Below are positions 1-11,996 of a stretch of DNA of 64,000 nt, piece by piece. The number at the start of each line of letters is the position of its first letter. The stretch's first letter is position 1. The stretch covers positions 24,219,511 to 24,283,510 of the forward strand of contig CM036159.1 in assembly GCA_020631735.1 (NCBI GenBank), written 5' to 3'. The notes under the pieces are model-generated. The model was not told the DNA's origin. It saw only the letters and a program-made list of their open reading frames with translations, and ran no database searches. Origin of the DNA: Saccharum officinarum (taxonomy: Eukaryota > Streptophyta > Magnoliopsida > Poales > Poaceae). The position numbers and the translations under genes were made by a program.

Positions 1-341
1 GGCACTCCGGGAGATCTTCACCGACCTCTTCTTCGACTTCTGTCACCTCCTGCTGCTGCACCTCGATCTGCTCCTTTGGCTCCTTGGGTAAGGCGACTGG
101 ATTCTCGATTTACGATCCTGTATGATGCAATGTGCGTAAGTGAGTATGCAAGTGTGCATCGAAGGAGATGAATGCAATGAATATGTTGAAATGCAAGGTA
201 GTCAACATCATCCAAGAAACTATACACTACAAGCACATGTCATCTACTGCATTCTCTTTTACTACTATTATGTTAAGTTAACCTATCTTATGAAATGCTT
301 CAAAGATACACCAAAGCTTTACTAATTTCTTAATCACACTT
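1..341 (-). repeat. Diverged G2-type LTR fragment
   Basis: This stretch aligns, with many differences and gaps, to the part of the G2 LTR at about 30001-30420, in the same orientation. Shared landmarks are the block around the CAG acceptor at 118-120 and the run near 295-335 about a cluster of CAAAGATACACC. Read on the minus strand, bases 1-117 continue the acidic exon described for LTRs A and B, keeping the ending GE(E/D)LPEC in frame. G1-1 interrupts it at about 342-348. It could be part of element B's 3' LTR or of a separate older G2 copy; its greater divergence favours the latter. Confidence 0.6.
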
Positions 342-347
342 AAAGCA

Positions 348-3210
348 ACCCATTTTTAAGGACAAAAATAGGATGCATAAAAGACTCATGTGCGCCCCAG
401 GAAACAGTCGCACACATAAGTTGACAAATTACAAAGTATCATCACAGTGCTTATTACATAACGAATAAGTATTTAAGATATAGTCTTGAACGATAGGTAA
501 TAATAACTAATAGTAATTCTTCAGCGGAAACTCCACACAGGGACACGGTTGACTGGTTGACACCAAGACTAGTACTCATTCCGATAATCTTCCTCATTAT
601 CTTCATCTGTTATGGTGGAAATAGCAAGAGTGAGTTCATGTCGAACTCCACAAATATAACACAGGGTTCATGAGGCTCAAAAAGGCTAGACACTGTTTAA
701 CTGCGTTTAGCTTTTTAATCATATATTAGCAATTGAGTAGCATCAAGATAAACCACTTCCCATTAAAGAACCAATGATCAATTGTAATAAGGATAATGAA
801 TAGCATTAACATGAGCATAATAATAATCAATAATAATTAAGCATGATATAACGGTTATGATCAACTATTCCATAAGAATCCCCAAGGCCGCTCGTATCCG
901 TGAGCACGGCTAGTATACCAGTTTTTAACTCTGCGCAGAGGTGTACACTTTTACTGTAAGTCATGATTTCCAAATGAGTGGGGAGATCAAGCCCAAACAC
1001 CCGAGAACCATATAAAGCCACTCAAAAGTTCGTCTAACAAGTTAGGGCCATTAGATTCACTCGGCAGGCAGATGTAGAACCCCCTTCCCTGTGGCACAAC
1101 AACCGCAGCCTATACACACTAGGCCAGGGGCTCGCACTACACCCAACATGGCAAGCCATTCTTACGCCATTTAAGGTAACCTCTAACAAGCTAGAAAAGG
1201 TCTCTTGAACAACTAAAGCCAGAGCCATATAGCCCTCACAGCTGTACTGTATATCCCGGTTATCACTTACAGATAAGTCCTTATGGAGAGAAACCAGAGC
1301 ATCAAAATAATACACATGCTCTAGCCCCCTTTTAACAATAATAAAATCATCTTAATAGTTGATTGCTTAATCCATTAATCAAATTACAAGATCATTGTTC
1401 TTAGTTTAAGCACTAGCAGTAGCTACCCATATGCATTCCCAAGGTTGACAAGGAATCAAGATAACAATCACTAAGTTATAATCTCTAAAGTTGTCAAGGT
1501 AAGCACATGCATATGTATGACAATTCAATGTATAGGTAACAAGGATAGTCCTGTGTTATACTTGCCTTGATCAAAGCTCTCCAAGTGATACTGCTGACTT
1601 GGCTCAAAGTAATACTCCGAATCGTCCAAATACTGCTCACCTTCTATATTCGATCATCAATCAACAACACACATGCATCCAATCAAACATACACGAAGCA
1701 AACAAAGAGATATAATTAGAACAGTACACCAACAGTAACAAAACAGTAATAAAAGCTTATAAAACTCTTCTACACGTTTCTACGATCACACAGACGCAAA
1801 GATCACCAAATTCGGAGTTAAAACGTGAAAGTTATGAATTTTCTAAGATTTCCTATAGATAAATAAATACTTAATTATAACCTCGAAAAATAAATTATCA
1901 AAACTAACTGTACAACTACACTAACATGTAGAGCTCGCAAATACGAACCTAACGCAATTTGAACGGATCAAATCGGAGTTAAAACGAAGATTTTATGACC
2001 AAAACAATTCTAGTGGCAAAACTGTAAATACCTGAAAACGTATTTTTGACTTATCCGGGAGAAAATACGCTTTCAAAACACGAAAACGGATTCAGGATAT
2101 TGCGCTAAGGACTGCGGGTTCTATTATGAAGAAATCCAGGGGCTCTTTAATAAATCTACCCCGCGAAGGGGTATCTTCTAATCTTAACCGTTGATCAGCG
2201 AACGGACGGCTCGTGTTCATCGGCAACGACACAGTGAAGAAACCCGATTCTTCTTCCCCAGGTCCGGCCGGCGGCTCCTCCATGGCCGGCGACTCCTCCA
2301 TGGCCGGAGGTGGTGAACCTCCCCACCGAGACTACCAATCGAGCCCGCGTTTGGTCCAAACGGTAGAGAAGCTCCGTGCGAACTCATCTAGGCATTTAAA
2401 ACTAGCTACGATCGACCATACGTGACGCGCGGCTACAAGGGAGCGGCGGCGCCATTGCCGGTGTACCCGAGCTCACCAAATCCGCAAATTCAAAACGTCT
2501 CAACCCCAAAGAAAAGCACGGGAAGAAAGAGGAGGAGATAGCGAACTCACCAAAGCTAAGAAAAGAACTCGAACCCTCCCACAAGCTCCACCGACGAACC
2601 GGCCACAAGAACCTAGGGTTCCGGCCTCCTACGCTCAATCTCACGTGATGAAGCTCGAGTTTTAGATGGAAAACGGAACATAGGGGGTCACGGCTTCTTA
2701 TTTGTAGCTTCAAATTACCGTATTCGGGTAGGAAATCCCAGAAATCAAGTGGAGGGGCGGCGGTCGTTCTTACCGAGTTGGAGTCCAACTCGACTACGAA
2801 CTGAAGGTAGGAGATACGGCTGACGAGCGGCCCCCACCTGTCAGCGAAAGGAAGAAAAGAAAGGCGCGCGGCTGGCTCGGCTGGTTACTGGGCTCGGCTG
2901 CTGGGCCGCTGCGGCGCTGGGCGGCCCACGCGGGCAGGCGCGAGAGAACAGGCCGTTCGACGGCCTTCGGGCCGAGAAGGTAAGGAGGTGAGTTGTTTTT
3001 TTTTCTTCTTTTGTTTCTTTTCTTTTCTAATTTTCCAAACACATTTTCAAATCAAATTTTTCTAAACCAAATCAAATAAAACAAATATATCCACACCACA
3101 AAATAAAATAAATGCAACAACATGAATGCATTACCAAATAGTTTTCAAAATTTTAATTCACTTTCTCTAAATTATTTAAAATTTGTTACTTCTAAAATTT
3201 GGGTGTTACA
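348..3210 (-). repeat. 3' LTR of G1-1
   Basis: Ends on the right at the reverse complement of TGTAACACCC (3201-3210). It matches the G1-2 LTRs closely at both ends. Between about 2205 and 2838 it carries a segment of about 630 bp with no clear similarity to the corresponding segment of about 580 bp in G1-2 (about 17100-17680). This is where promoter and leader lie. A weak TATA-like CAAATAAG sits near 2700 on the minus strand. The acidic exons are kept: exon X near 1573-1650 and exon Y near 583-620, both minus. Confidence 0.9.
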
Positions 3211-3232
3211 AATTCTACCCCCTTAAAAGAAT
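3211..3232 (-). other. Polypurine tract of G1-1
   Basis: On the minus strand a purine-rich run with AAGGGGGTAG lies directly before the TG of the 3' LTR. This is the expected plus-strand primer position for reverse transcription. Confidence 0.8.
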
Positions 3233-3254
3233 CTCGTCCTCGAGATTGAACTGC

Positions 3255-6200
3255 TTACTCAAACAACTGCAGATATGATTTTCTCAATTCATCCTCTCTT
3301 TCCCAAGTTGCCTCTGCCTCTGAATATCGATTCCACTGCACTTTGCACATCTTAATAATGCGACTTCGAGTAACTCTCTCAGCAGTTTCTAAAATCTTGA
3401 TCGGAAACTCTTCATATGTAAGATCTTCCTTAACAGTCAACTCTTCTAAAGGTATCTGCTCCTCAGGCACACGCAAACACTTCTTAAGTTGTGAAACATG
3501 GAACACATCATGTACTCCAGATAAATTCTCAGGCAACTCTAATTGATAAGCAACTTCCCCACGTTTGGTAATAACTTTAAATGGTCCAACATACCTTGGT
3601 GCTAGTTTACCTTTCATGTTAAACCTCTTCACACTTTTCATAGGTGACTCCTTCAAATAGACATAATCACCTACCTCAAAAACTAAATCTCTTCTTCTAT
3701 TGTCAGCATAACTCTTCTGACGAGACTGTGCTACTCTCAAATTCTCACGAATCACTCGCACTTGATCTTCTGCGTTTCTAAGAACATCTGTACCAAACAC
3801 CTGAGATTCACCTGTCTGATCCCAAAACAATGGAGTTCTACACTTACGTCCATACAAAGCTTCAAACGGTGCCATCTTAAGACTCTGTTGATAACTATTA
3901 TTGTAAGAAAATTCTGCATAAGGCAAACTCTTATCCCAACTAGTTCCATATTGCAATGCACAAGCTCTCAACATATCCTCTAATACCTGGTTGGTCCTTT
4001 CAGTCTGTCCATCTGTCTGTGGATGATATGCTGTACTAAAATTCAATTTTGTTCCCAATGATTCATGCACAGCTTTCCAAAAATGCGACGTAAACTGCGA
4101 TCCTCGATCAGATACAATCTTCTTTGGTACTCCATGCAAACAGACTATTCTCTCCATATACAACTCTGCCAATTTTGGTCCATGGTAAGTAGTCTTAACT
4201 GGTATAAAATGAGCAACTTTAGTTAACCGATCTACTATCACCCAAATAGAGTCATAACCTTTCTGAGTACGAGGTAACCCTACTATAAAATTCATACCAA
4301 CTTCCTCCCACTTCCATTCAGGAATCTTCATTGGTTGTAACAATCCAGCAGGTCTCTGATGCTCTGCTTTCACTCTCTGACAAGTGTCACACAATGCCAC
4401 ATACTCAGCCACATCTCGCTTTAATCCAACCCACCAATATTTCTGTTTCAGATCCAAATACATCTTAGTACTACCAGGATGAATAGAATAAGCTGACTCA
4501 TGAGCTTCGCGAAGAATTGCCTGTCTAACAGTTTGATCCTCAGGTACACACAGCCTCTTTCCAAACCACAAAATTCCATTATCATCCATTCGAAAGCCTG
4601 GTGACTTACCAATCACTATATCTTCCGCTATCTTCTTTAGTTTCTCATCCTTCAACTGCCCCTTGTAAATTTCTTGCTCTAAGGTAGGCTCTATCACTAA
4701 TTCCATTGTATTAGTAACAATTCCCAAATTCAAATATTCAAATTCAGCACATAACTCACTAGTCATAGACAACGTCCGTATCTCATTGGCATAACTTTTC
4801 CTACTAAGAGCATCAGCTACTACATTAGCCTTACCAGGATGATAGTGTATCTCAATATCATAATCCTTAATCAACTCTAACCATCTGCGTTGCCTCAAAT
4901 TCAGATCTGACTGAGTGAAAATATACTTCAAACTCTTATGATCAGTGTATATATCACTCTTATGTCCAATCAAATAATGTCTCCAAATCTTTAAAGCATG
5001 AACTACAGCTGCTAATTCCAAATCATGTGTAGGATAATTCAACTCATGCTTTCTCAACTGCCTAGATGCATAAGCCACAACTCTGCCTTCTTGCATAAGA
5101 ACACATCCCAAACCTTGACGAGAAGCATCACAATAAATAGAAAACTTCTTACTCAAATCTGGCAAAACCAAAACAGGCGCTGTAGTCAACCTCTTTTTCA
5201 ACTCCTCAAAACTAGCTTGACATTTATCTGACCACACAAACTTGGCATTCTTCTCTAACAGAGATGTCATAGGTTTAGCAAGTTTAGAAAACCCTTCAAT
5301 GAACCGTCTGTAATATCCAGCTAATCCAAGAAACTACGAATCTCGCTAACATCAATAGGTGGTTTCCAATTTAATACATCATTTACTTTACCTGGATCCA
5401 CTGATATCCCTCCATTAGAAACAATATGACCAAGGAAAGAAACTTCCCTCAACCAAAACTCACATTTACTTCGCTTCGCATACAGTTTATGCTCTCTAAG
5501 TTTCTGCAATACCAACCTCAAATGTTCAGCATGCTCTACCTCTGTCTTGGAAAATACCAGTATATCATCAATAAACACTACCACAAACTTATCCAAATAT
5601 TCCATGAACACCTTATTCATCATGTACATAAAGTATGCAGGTGCATTGGTCAATCCAAATGACATAACAGTATACTCATACAATCCATACCTTGTAGTAA
5701 AAGCTGTCTTTGGAATATCAGAAACACGAATCTTCAACTGATGATAACCAGAACGTAAATCAATCTTAGAGAACACACATGCACCTCTCAACTGATCAAA
5801 CAAGTCATCAATCCTGGGCAAAGGATACTTATTCTTGATAGTTACCTCATTTAATGATCTATAATCAACACACATCCTCTGACCGCCATCTTTCTTATCA
5901 ACAAAAATAACTGGTGCTCCCCAAGGTGATGAACTAGGTCTAATAAAACCTTTATCTTGTAATTCTTTAATTTGTTTCTTAAGTTCTTCTAATTCATCTA
6001 CTCCCATCCTATATGGTCGTTTGGCTATAGGTGCAGTTCCAGGAAGTAATTCAATAAGAAATTCAATGTCTCGGTCAGGTGGCATACCTGGCAATTCATC
6101 AGGGAAGACATCCGGAAATTCCTCAATCACTGAATTCTCCTTAATAGTATTTTCAAGCTGATTCACCACAGCGGTTGGTTGCTTCTGCACTGCTACATCC

Positions 6201-7669
6201 ACATTGATTTTATCTCCATTAGGTGCATTCACAACTACCACTTTCTGCTGACACTGAATCTCTACCTGATTTTGCTTCATCCAGTCCATACCCAATATCA
6301 CATCAATACCAGATGTCCTCAACACTATAGGAGTTATCTTAAACTCTACCCCCCTTAATACCATACTAATTGGAAGACAACGATTACTGGTTTGCATGGT
6401 ACCTCCAGGTGAATTTACTAAGAGAGATTCTTTCATAGCTAGCATGGGTATACTATGCATTTTAACAAAAATGTTGGATATGAATGTATGAGATGCTCCA
6501 GAGTCAAAAAGAACAGTTGCGGGAGTGGAATGTACATTGAACGTACCAATCATAACTTCTGGGGCATCATGAGCTGTATCAGAAGACACGTGATTCACCC
6601 TTCCAGTACCAGATTGCTTCTGGTTGCTCTTCTGGCTCTGAGGAGTCTGCTGATTCTGCTTCTCAGGACAATGGTAAGACATATGCCCCTCTTTACCACA
6701 GACAAAGCATCTAGTAGGCGTGCTGGGAGCACTATTCTTCATGGGGGTAACATTAGAATTTCCAGTGCGAGGAGTCTGTTGCCCAGTCTGCTGATACTGT
6801 TGACGTTGTGGATATGATGAACGCTGTTGTGACTGATTACTTTGCCAATTCTGGGACCACCTCTGATTCGGATTGCGATTCCATTGACTAACCGGTCCTT
6901 GAAACTTCTGATGGAAACCATGCTGAGAATTAGTGCGCTGACGGTTGTTGCTTCCTGAGCTTTGTACCTTCATCTTCCTCTTCCTGTCCATCTCTCTGCG
7001 CTCATTATCAAGCACAATAGCTTTATTTACCAGCTCTTGAAAACTAGCATAGTTGTTCCCCTTCAACTGCAAGCGAAGATCATAATAAATTCCCTTCAAG
7101 AAAAGACGCTGTTTGTCTGCATCTTCCCTCACTTCATTAGGAGCATAGCGAGCCAACTGGGTAAATCTATCATGATATTCACTAACGCTCATCTGTCCCA
7201 TCCTAAGGTTTCTGAATTCTTCCTGCTTCAGCTCAATTATACCTTCAGGAATATGACGAGCTCGAAAATCTCTAACAAACTCATTCCAAGTGATAGGAGG
7301 AGCATTGTCAGGGCGTGCAGCTTGATACGACTCCCACCAAGTCTGAGCTGTCCCCTGTAACTGACCAGATGCATATAACACCTTCTCCATATCATTGCAT
7401 TGGGCTATATTCAGCTGTTTCTCCACTGCCCTCACCCAATCATCTGCCTCTAAAGGATCAGCAGCATGAGAAAACACTGGAGGGCGTCCCTTTAAAAATT
7501 CCCCACGCTTATCCCTCACTTGCACAGGCGGTGGTCCTCCTGCAGCGGGATTGTTCTGCATGTGCTGCATAAACATCTGCATCATCTGGTTCTGAGTTTG
7601 CATGAGTTCCTCCATAGTAATGGGTAGGTTAGCACCTCCACGACCTCTGCCACGACCTCTGCCTGACAT
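3255..7669 (-). pseudogene. G1-1 gag-pol polyprotein, frameshifted
   Basis: Same polyprotein as G1-2 gag-pol: gag, CCHC knuckle, aspartic protease, reverse transcriptase, RNase H, integrase and C-terminal chromodomain. It is split into 5321-7669 (gag to late RT) and 3255-5270 (RNase H onward) by loss of one base in a G run, seen as CC instead of CCC near 5326 on the plus strand. The first catalytic aspartate of the integrase core (motif GMDF in G1-2) is Asn here (GMNF, codon at 4290-4292). The frameshift may be a sequencing artefact because other single-base contractions cluster in this copy. The Asp-to-Asn change is a true substitution in the read sequence and would be expected to abolish integration. 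Confidence 0.93.
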
Positions 7670-8373
7670 CTGTTTCCAAAAACACAGAAATTGAAATTCA
7701 GTACGATCCGAGATGATGTATTCAATAGATAAACAAAATCTGATTTTTCTGGGCGATCTCCAATTTCAGCAACTCAGTAAAACTGTCATATCTCGAGCTA
7801 CAGACGTCCAATTCAGATGATCTTTACATGGTTGGAAAGCTTTCAAAATTATCTACAACTTTTATTCACAACACTTTTTCTGATTCTGTCAATAAATTGG
7901 CCAAAAACTGAACTTAACCGAAACTGTTTCAGAATTCCAGACTGTGCAGTAACTCCAACTTGAAACAGGTATATCTCTTAGCTCATAATAGATATTAAGG
8001 TGATTCTTGCGGGGTTGGAAAGATATAGAAGTCTAATTATTCCCAGTAAAATTTCTTAAATTTCTCATGAACGGATTTTAAGTTATTTCTAAAACATCCA
8101 GACTGATCCAAAAATCAGCAAAGAACAAAACTAAGTTAACCTCATATTCAACTAATATATTTTGATCAAACTTAATATTCTTAACCATGGAACTTGTAGG
8201 CATGTCTACAAAACTCCAGCACACATTACAAAGATCCAAATCACACATTATCATAATAACAATCCATCAATCACATAATTGTTCACACCACAAACTGACT
8301 CTTAAAATAATCCAAACTTAAAATTAACTCACAACTACTATCGTTCCTATTACATAGGGATTTTTCCTATTGC

Positions 8374-9077
8374 CTAATTAAGCTTCTCATAAATCTTGGG
8401 ACGACCTAACTCCGCCCTTAATTGGTCAATCTCCTTATAAGCTTGCTCCTTAAGTTCTTTTTCCTTCAGCAACTCATCCTTCAAATCCACCTCATGGAGA
8501 GTCAATTCACGAACTAATCCCACCGTAGCTTGTAAAGTCAAGGAGGAATCATCTGCAGGCGGCACGGTCCAAATACCCTTGTCATGTATGAAACAAGGAA
8601 AATGCCGGAGTGCACCTTTAACGTCTTGTCCGAGCGTAGACCATGGTAGTAAACAAATGCATTGAAAGCGACATCCTCCATGCTTGTCTCCACGGTTGCC
8701 CGGCTCACTCTGGTAATGAACTTTGACTCCACCTTAGGCTCCTTAGTGGTAGGATCCCTTTTCTTAACCCATAACTCCGTTTCCCAATAGGAATCCATCC
8801 ATGGATGACTATACTCTGCACTACGATACTCCAACGTAGCTTCCCAGTCGTAGTAGTAGTTGTCCAAGGTTCTTGTCAACATGTCATGGAAGAAAGCATC
8901 AGCTTTAGGAACCATGATATGAAACTTCGTAGTCCATCCCATAACTACATTCTCCATTGGTGTATCACCAACTCTTGATTCAGCATCAGATAGCTCTTGC
9001 TCACCATCTTCATACGGCTCCTGAGGTTTGAAACGGGCAACGTACTGTGCAGCTGACAATCGGGGATGAGGAGGCAT
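8374..9077 (-). pseudogene. G1-1 ORF0, frameshifted
   Basis: The copy of ORF0 between primer site and gag. It starts with MPPHPRLSAAQYVARF at 9077 and runs in frame to about 8616, where a G run is one base shorter than in G1-2 (CC at 8615-8616 on the plus strand). The rest, including the Lys/Glu-rich coiled-coil tail, continues in another frame to 8374. Otherwise it differs from the G1-2 protein by few residues. Function unknown. Confidence 0.85.
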
Positions 9078-9250
9078 CTATAAATTTAGACATAGATTAG
9101 ATAGAATCAATGTATTTTCGCAATGGAATAAAGTAGAGGAAGCATAAAACTTTAGTAATTAACAAGGTGAAAAGAGGAAGCATGAATTAAATGGAGTATG
9201 GATGCTATTAACGACCATTCTAACTAGGCTTGCGTCCTACAGTCAACACG

Positions 9251-9262
9251 GCTCTGATACCA
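9251..9262 (-). other. Primer binding site of G1-1
   Basis: Minus strand reads TGGTATCAGAGC, complementary to the 3' end of plant initiator Met-tRNA and three bases from the LTR end. Confidence 0.92.
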
Positions 9263-9265
9263 ATC

Positions 9266-11005
9266 TGTCACACCCATTTTTAAGGACAAAAATAGGATGC
9301 ATAAAAGACTCATGTGCGCCCCAGGAAACAGTCGCACACATAAGTTGACAAATTACAAAGTATCATCACAGTGCTTATTACATAACGAATAAGTATTTAA
9401 GACATAGTCTTGAACGATAGGTAATAATAACTAATAGTAATTCTTCAGCGGAAACTCCACACAGGGACACGGTTGACTGGTTGACACCAAGACTAGTACT
9501 CATTCCGATAATCTTCCTCATATCTTCATCTGTTATGGTGGAAATAGCAAGAGTGAGTCCATGTCGAACTCCACAAATATAACACAGGGTTCATGAGGCT
9601 CAAAAAGGCTAGACACTGTTTAACTGCGTTTAGCTTTTAATCATATATTAGCAATTGAGTAGCATCAAGATAAACCACTTCCCATTAAAGAACCAATGAT
9701 CAATTGTAATAAGGATAATGAATAGCATTAACATGAGCATAATAATAATCAACAATAATTAAGCATGATATAACAGTTATGATCAACTATTCCATAAGAA
9801 TCCCCAAGGCCGCTCGTATCCGTGAGCACGGCTAGTATACCAGTTTTTAACTCTGCGCAGAGGTGTACACTTTCACTGTAAGTCATGATTTCCAAATGAG
9901 TGGGGAGATCAAGCCCAAACACCCGAGAACCATATAAAGCCACTCAAAAGTTCGTCTAACAAGTTAGGGCCATTAGATTCACTCGGCAGGCAGATGTAGA
10001 ACCCCCTTCCCTGTGGCACAACAACCGCAGCCTATACACACTAGGCCAGGGGCTCGCACTACACCAACATGGCAAGCCATTCTTACGCCATTTAAGGTAA
10101 CCTCTAACAAGCTAGAAAAGGTCTCTTGAACAACTAAAGCCAGAGCCATATAGCCCTCACAGCTGTACTGTATATCCCGGTTATCACTTACAGATAAGTC
10201 CTTATGGAGAGAAACCAGAGCATCAAAATAATACACATGCTCTAGCCCCCTTTTAACATAATAAAATCATCTTAATAGTTGATTGCTTAATCCATTAATC
10301 AAATTACAAGATCATTGTTCTTAGTTTAAGCACTAGCAGTAGCTACCCATATGCATTCCAAGGTTGACAAGGAATCAAGATAACAATCACTAAGTTATAA
10401 TCTCTAAGGTTGTCAAGGTAAGCACATGCATATGTATGACAATTCAATGTATAGGTAACAAGGATAGTCCTGTGTTATACTTGCCTTGATCAAAGCTCTC
10501 CAAGTGATACTGCTGACTTGGCTCAAAGTAATACTCCGAATCGTCCAAATACTGCTCACCTTCTATATTCGATCATCAATCAACAACACACATGCATCCA
10601 ATCAAACATACACGAAGCAACAAAGAGATATAATTAGAACAGTACACCAACAGTAACAAAACAGTAATAAAAGCTTATAAAACTCTTCTACACGTTTCTA
10701 CGATCACACAGACGCAAAGATCACCAAATTCGGAGTTAAAACGTGAAAGTTATGAATTTTCTAAGATTTCCTATAGATAAATAAATACTTAATTATAAAC
10801 TCGAAAATAAATTATCAAAACTAACTGTAAACTACACTAACATGTAGAGCTCGCAAATACGAACCTAACGCAATTTGAACGGATCAAATCGGAGTTAAAA
10901 CGAAGATTTTATGACCAAAACAATTCTAGTGGCAAAACTGTAAATACCTGAAAACGTATTTTTGACTTATCCGGGAGAAAATACGCTTTCAAAACACGAA
11001 AACGA
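9266..11005 (-). repeat. 5' LTR of G1-1 (partial)
   Basis: Begins at TGTCACACCC (9266) next to the primer site and ends in the N gap. By eye it differs from the 3' LTR over the shared 1.74 kb by about seven substitutions. It also has at least eight single-base losses, mostly in short homopolymers. The missing portion, about 1.07 kb, contains the promoter. Confidence 0.92.
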
Positions 11006-11105
11006 NNNNNNNNNNNNNNNNNNNNNNNNNNNNNNNNNNNNNNNNNNNNNNNNNNNNNNNNNNNNNNNNNNNNNNNNNNNNNNNNNNNNNNNNNNNNNNN
11101 NNNNN
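11006..11105. other. Assembly gap (100 N)
   Basis: Exactly 100 N, a usual placeholder for a gap of unknown size. It must hide at least the remaining 1.07 kb of the G1-1 5' LTR and, if element B was complete, its gag-pol and 3' LTR. Confidence 0.97.
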
Positions 11106-11996
11106 TGAGTGATTGTTCAGCCGATGAACCTCCTCATGGCAGATTGTCTTATATTCCTCTGCATATGCCAGCTATTGCTCTAGCTCTAACTGTCTAGCCC
11201 TCAACACATTCTCTGTGACCAGGGCATTCCTCTGATGGAGCACATGAGTCAACATGCGCTCAGCATTCCTGTTGGCGGTGGTCAGTCGCCCAACCTGCTC
11301 TCTCAGGGCACGTACATCTCCCTCGAAAGCCACAGTCCTCTGGGTAGCCTGATCTCTCTGACGAGTCAACTAAGCCATCTCTATGTTGAGTCTCTCAATC
11401 TCGGCCTCATGATCTCTCTGAAGCTGACGGCGGTCATCACGAGCCTAACCAAGAGCACTAGACACACGTCTCAGGCTACCTTCCACTCCATCAAAGGCCC
11501 TCATCACTGCGAACATGGCACTCATAGTGGGGTTGTCACTGTTCTGTGCTTCTGCGGCGCTAATCTCCAGAGATCTTCCTCTTACCTGCTGCCATGAGTC
11601 AGTGAAGGGGTTGCCCCTCGGAAAGACTCCAACTATAGCTGTTGCCAACTCCTGAGGAAAGCGATCCATGATATCCCTCAGGATCCAAAGGCTGCCCTCT
11701 CAGCGGCTTCTTCAGGTCCTGCCAGTTGACTCAAAATGCCAACCGGTCCACTCAGAACCATCACCTCGGATGAACTACTGCTTCCACAGTCACCAAAAGT
11801 CCTTTCCCCAACCGCTCATTCGACCAAAGTAGCGTGGCTCCATCCCATTAGGATAGCCTACATAGCTGAGTACTCTCCACAGAGCGTAGGCATCCCAAAC
11901 TCTCTAAGAAAAGTGTGGCGCTGACGAGTGCGTGGAGCAAGCTGATGACGGGGAGCTCTGCGGTGGACTTGCGGGCTGTCTGCTTGTACGTGCCAT
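11106..11996 (-). pseudogene. Element B ORF0-like frame, eight nonsense codons
   Basis: One reading frame runs from an ATG at 11996 to the gap (about 296 codons) with no frameshift but eight stops: five TAG and three TGA. Each could come from one C-to-T change of CAG or CGA. The N-terminal part is Ser/Pro-rich. The middle has a Trp-rich stretch and the motif IMDRFPQELATAIVGVFPRG (11663-11675 is its start). The C-terminal part is a heptad-like coiled coil (REQVGRLTTANRN). Position and domain order match ORF0 of G1. I do not recognise the family. Confidence 0.65.

Larger units (their letters stand above)
348..11005 (-). mobile_element. G1-1: Ty3/gypsy retrotransposon, chromovirus type, cut by the gap
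   Basis: A minus-strand LTR retrotransposon. From right to left it has a partial 5' LTR, a Met-tRNA primer site, ORF0, gag-pol, a polypurine tract and the 3' LTR. It is nearly identical to G1-2 except for single-base indels and the LTR promoter segment. The left LTR lacks the expected terminal TGTCAC: homology starts at about 348, after a short stretch that does not match. The 5' LTR runs into the N gap after 1740 of about 2813 expected bases, so the target duplication cannot be checked. Gag-pol and ORF0 each carry one 1-base contraction of a G run, and the first integrase aspartate is Asn, so this copy looks non-autonomous as assembled. Confidence 0.93.
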
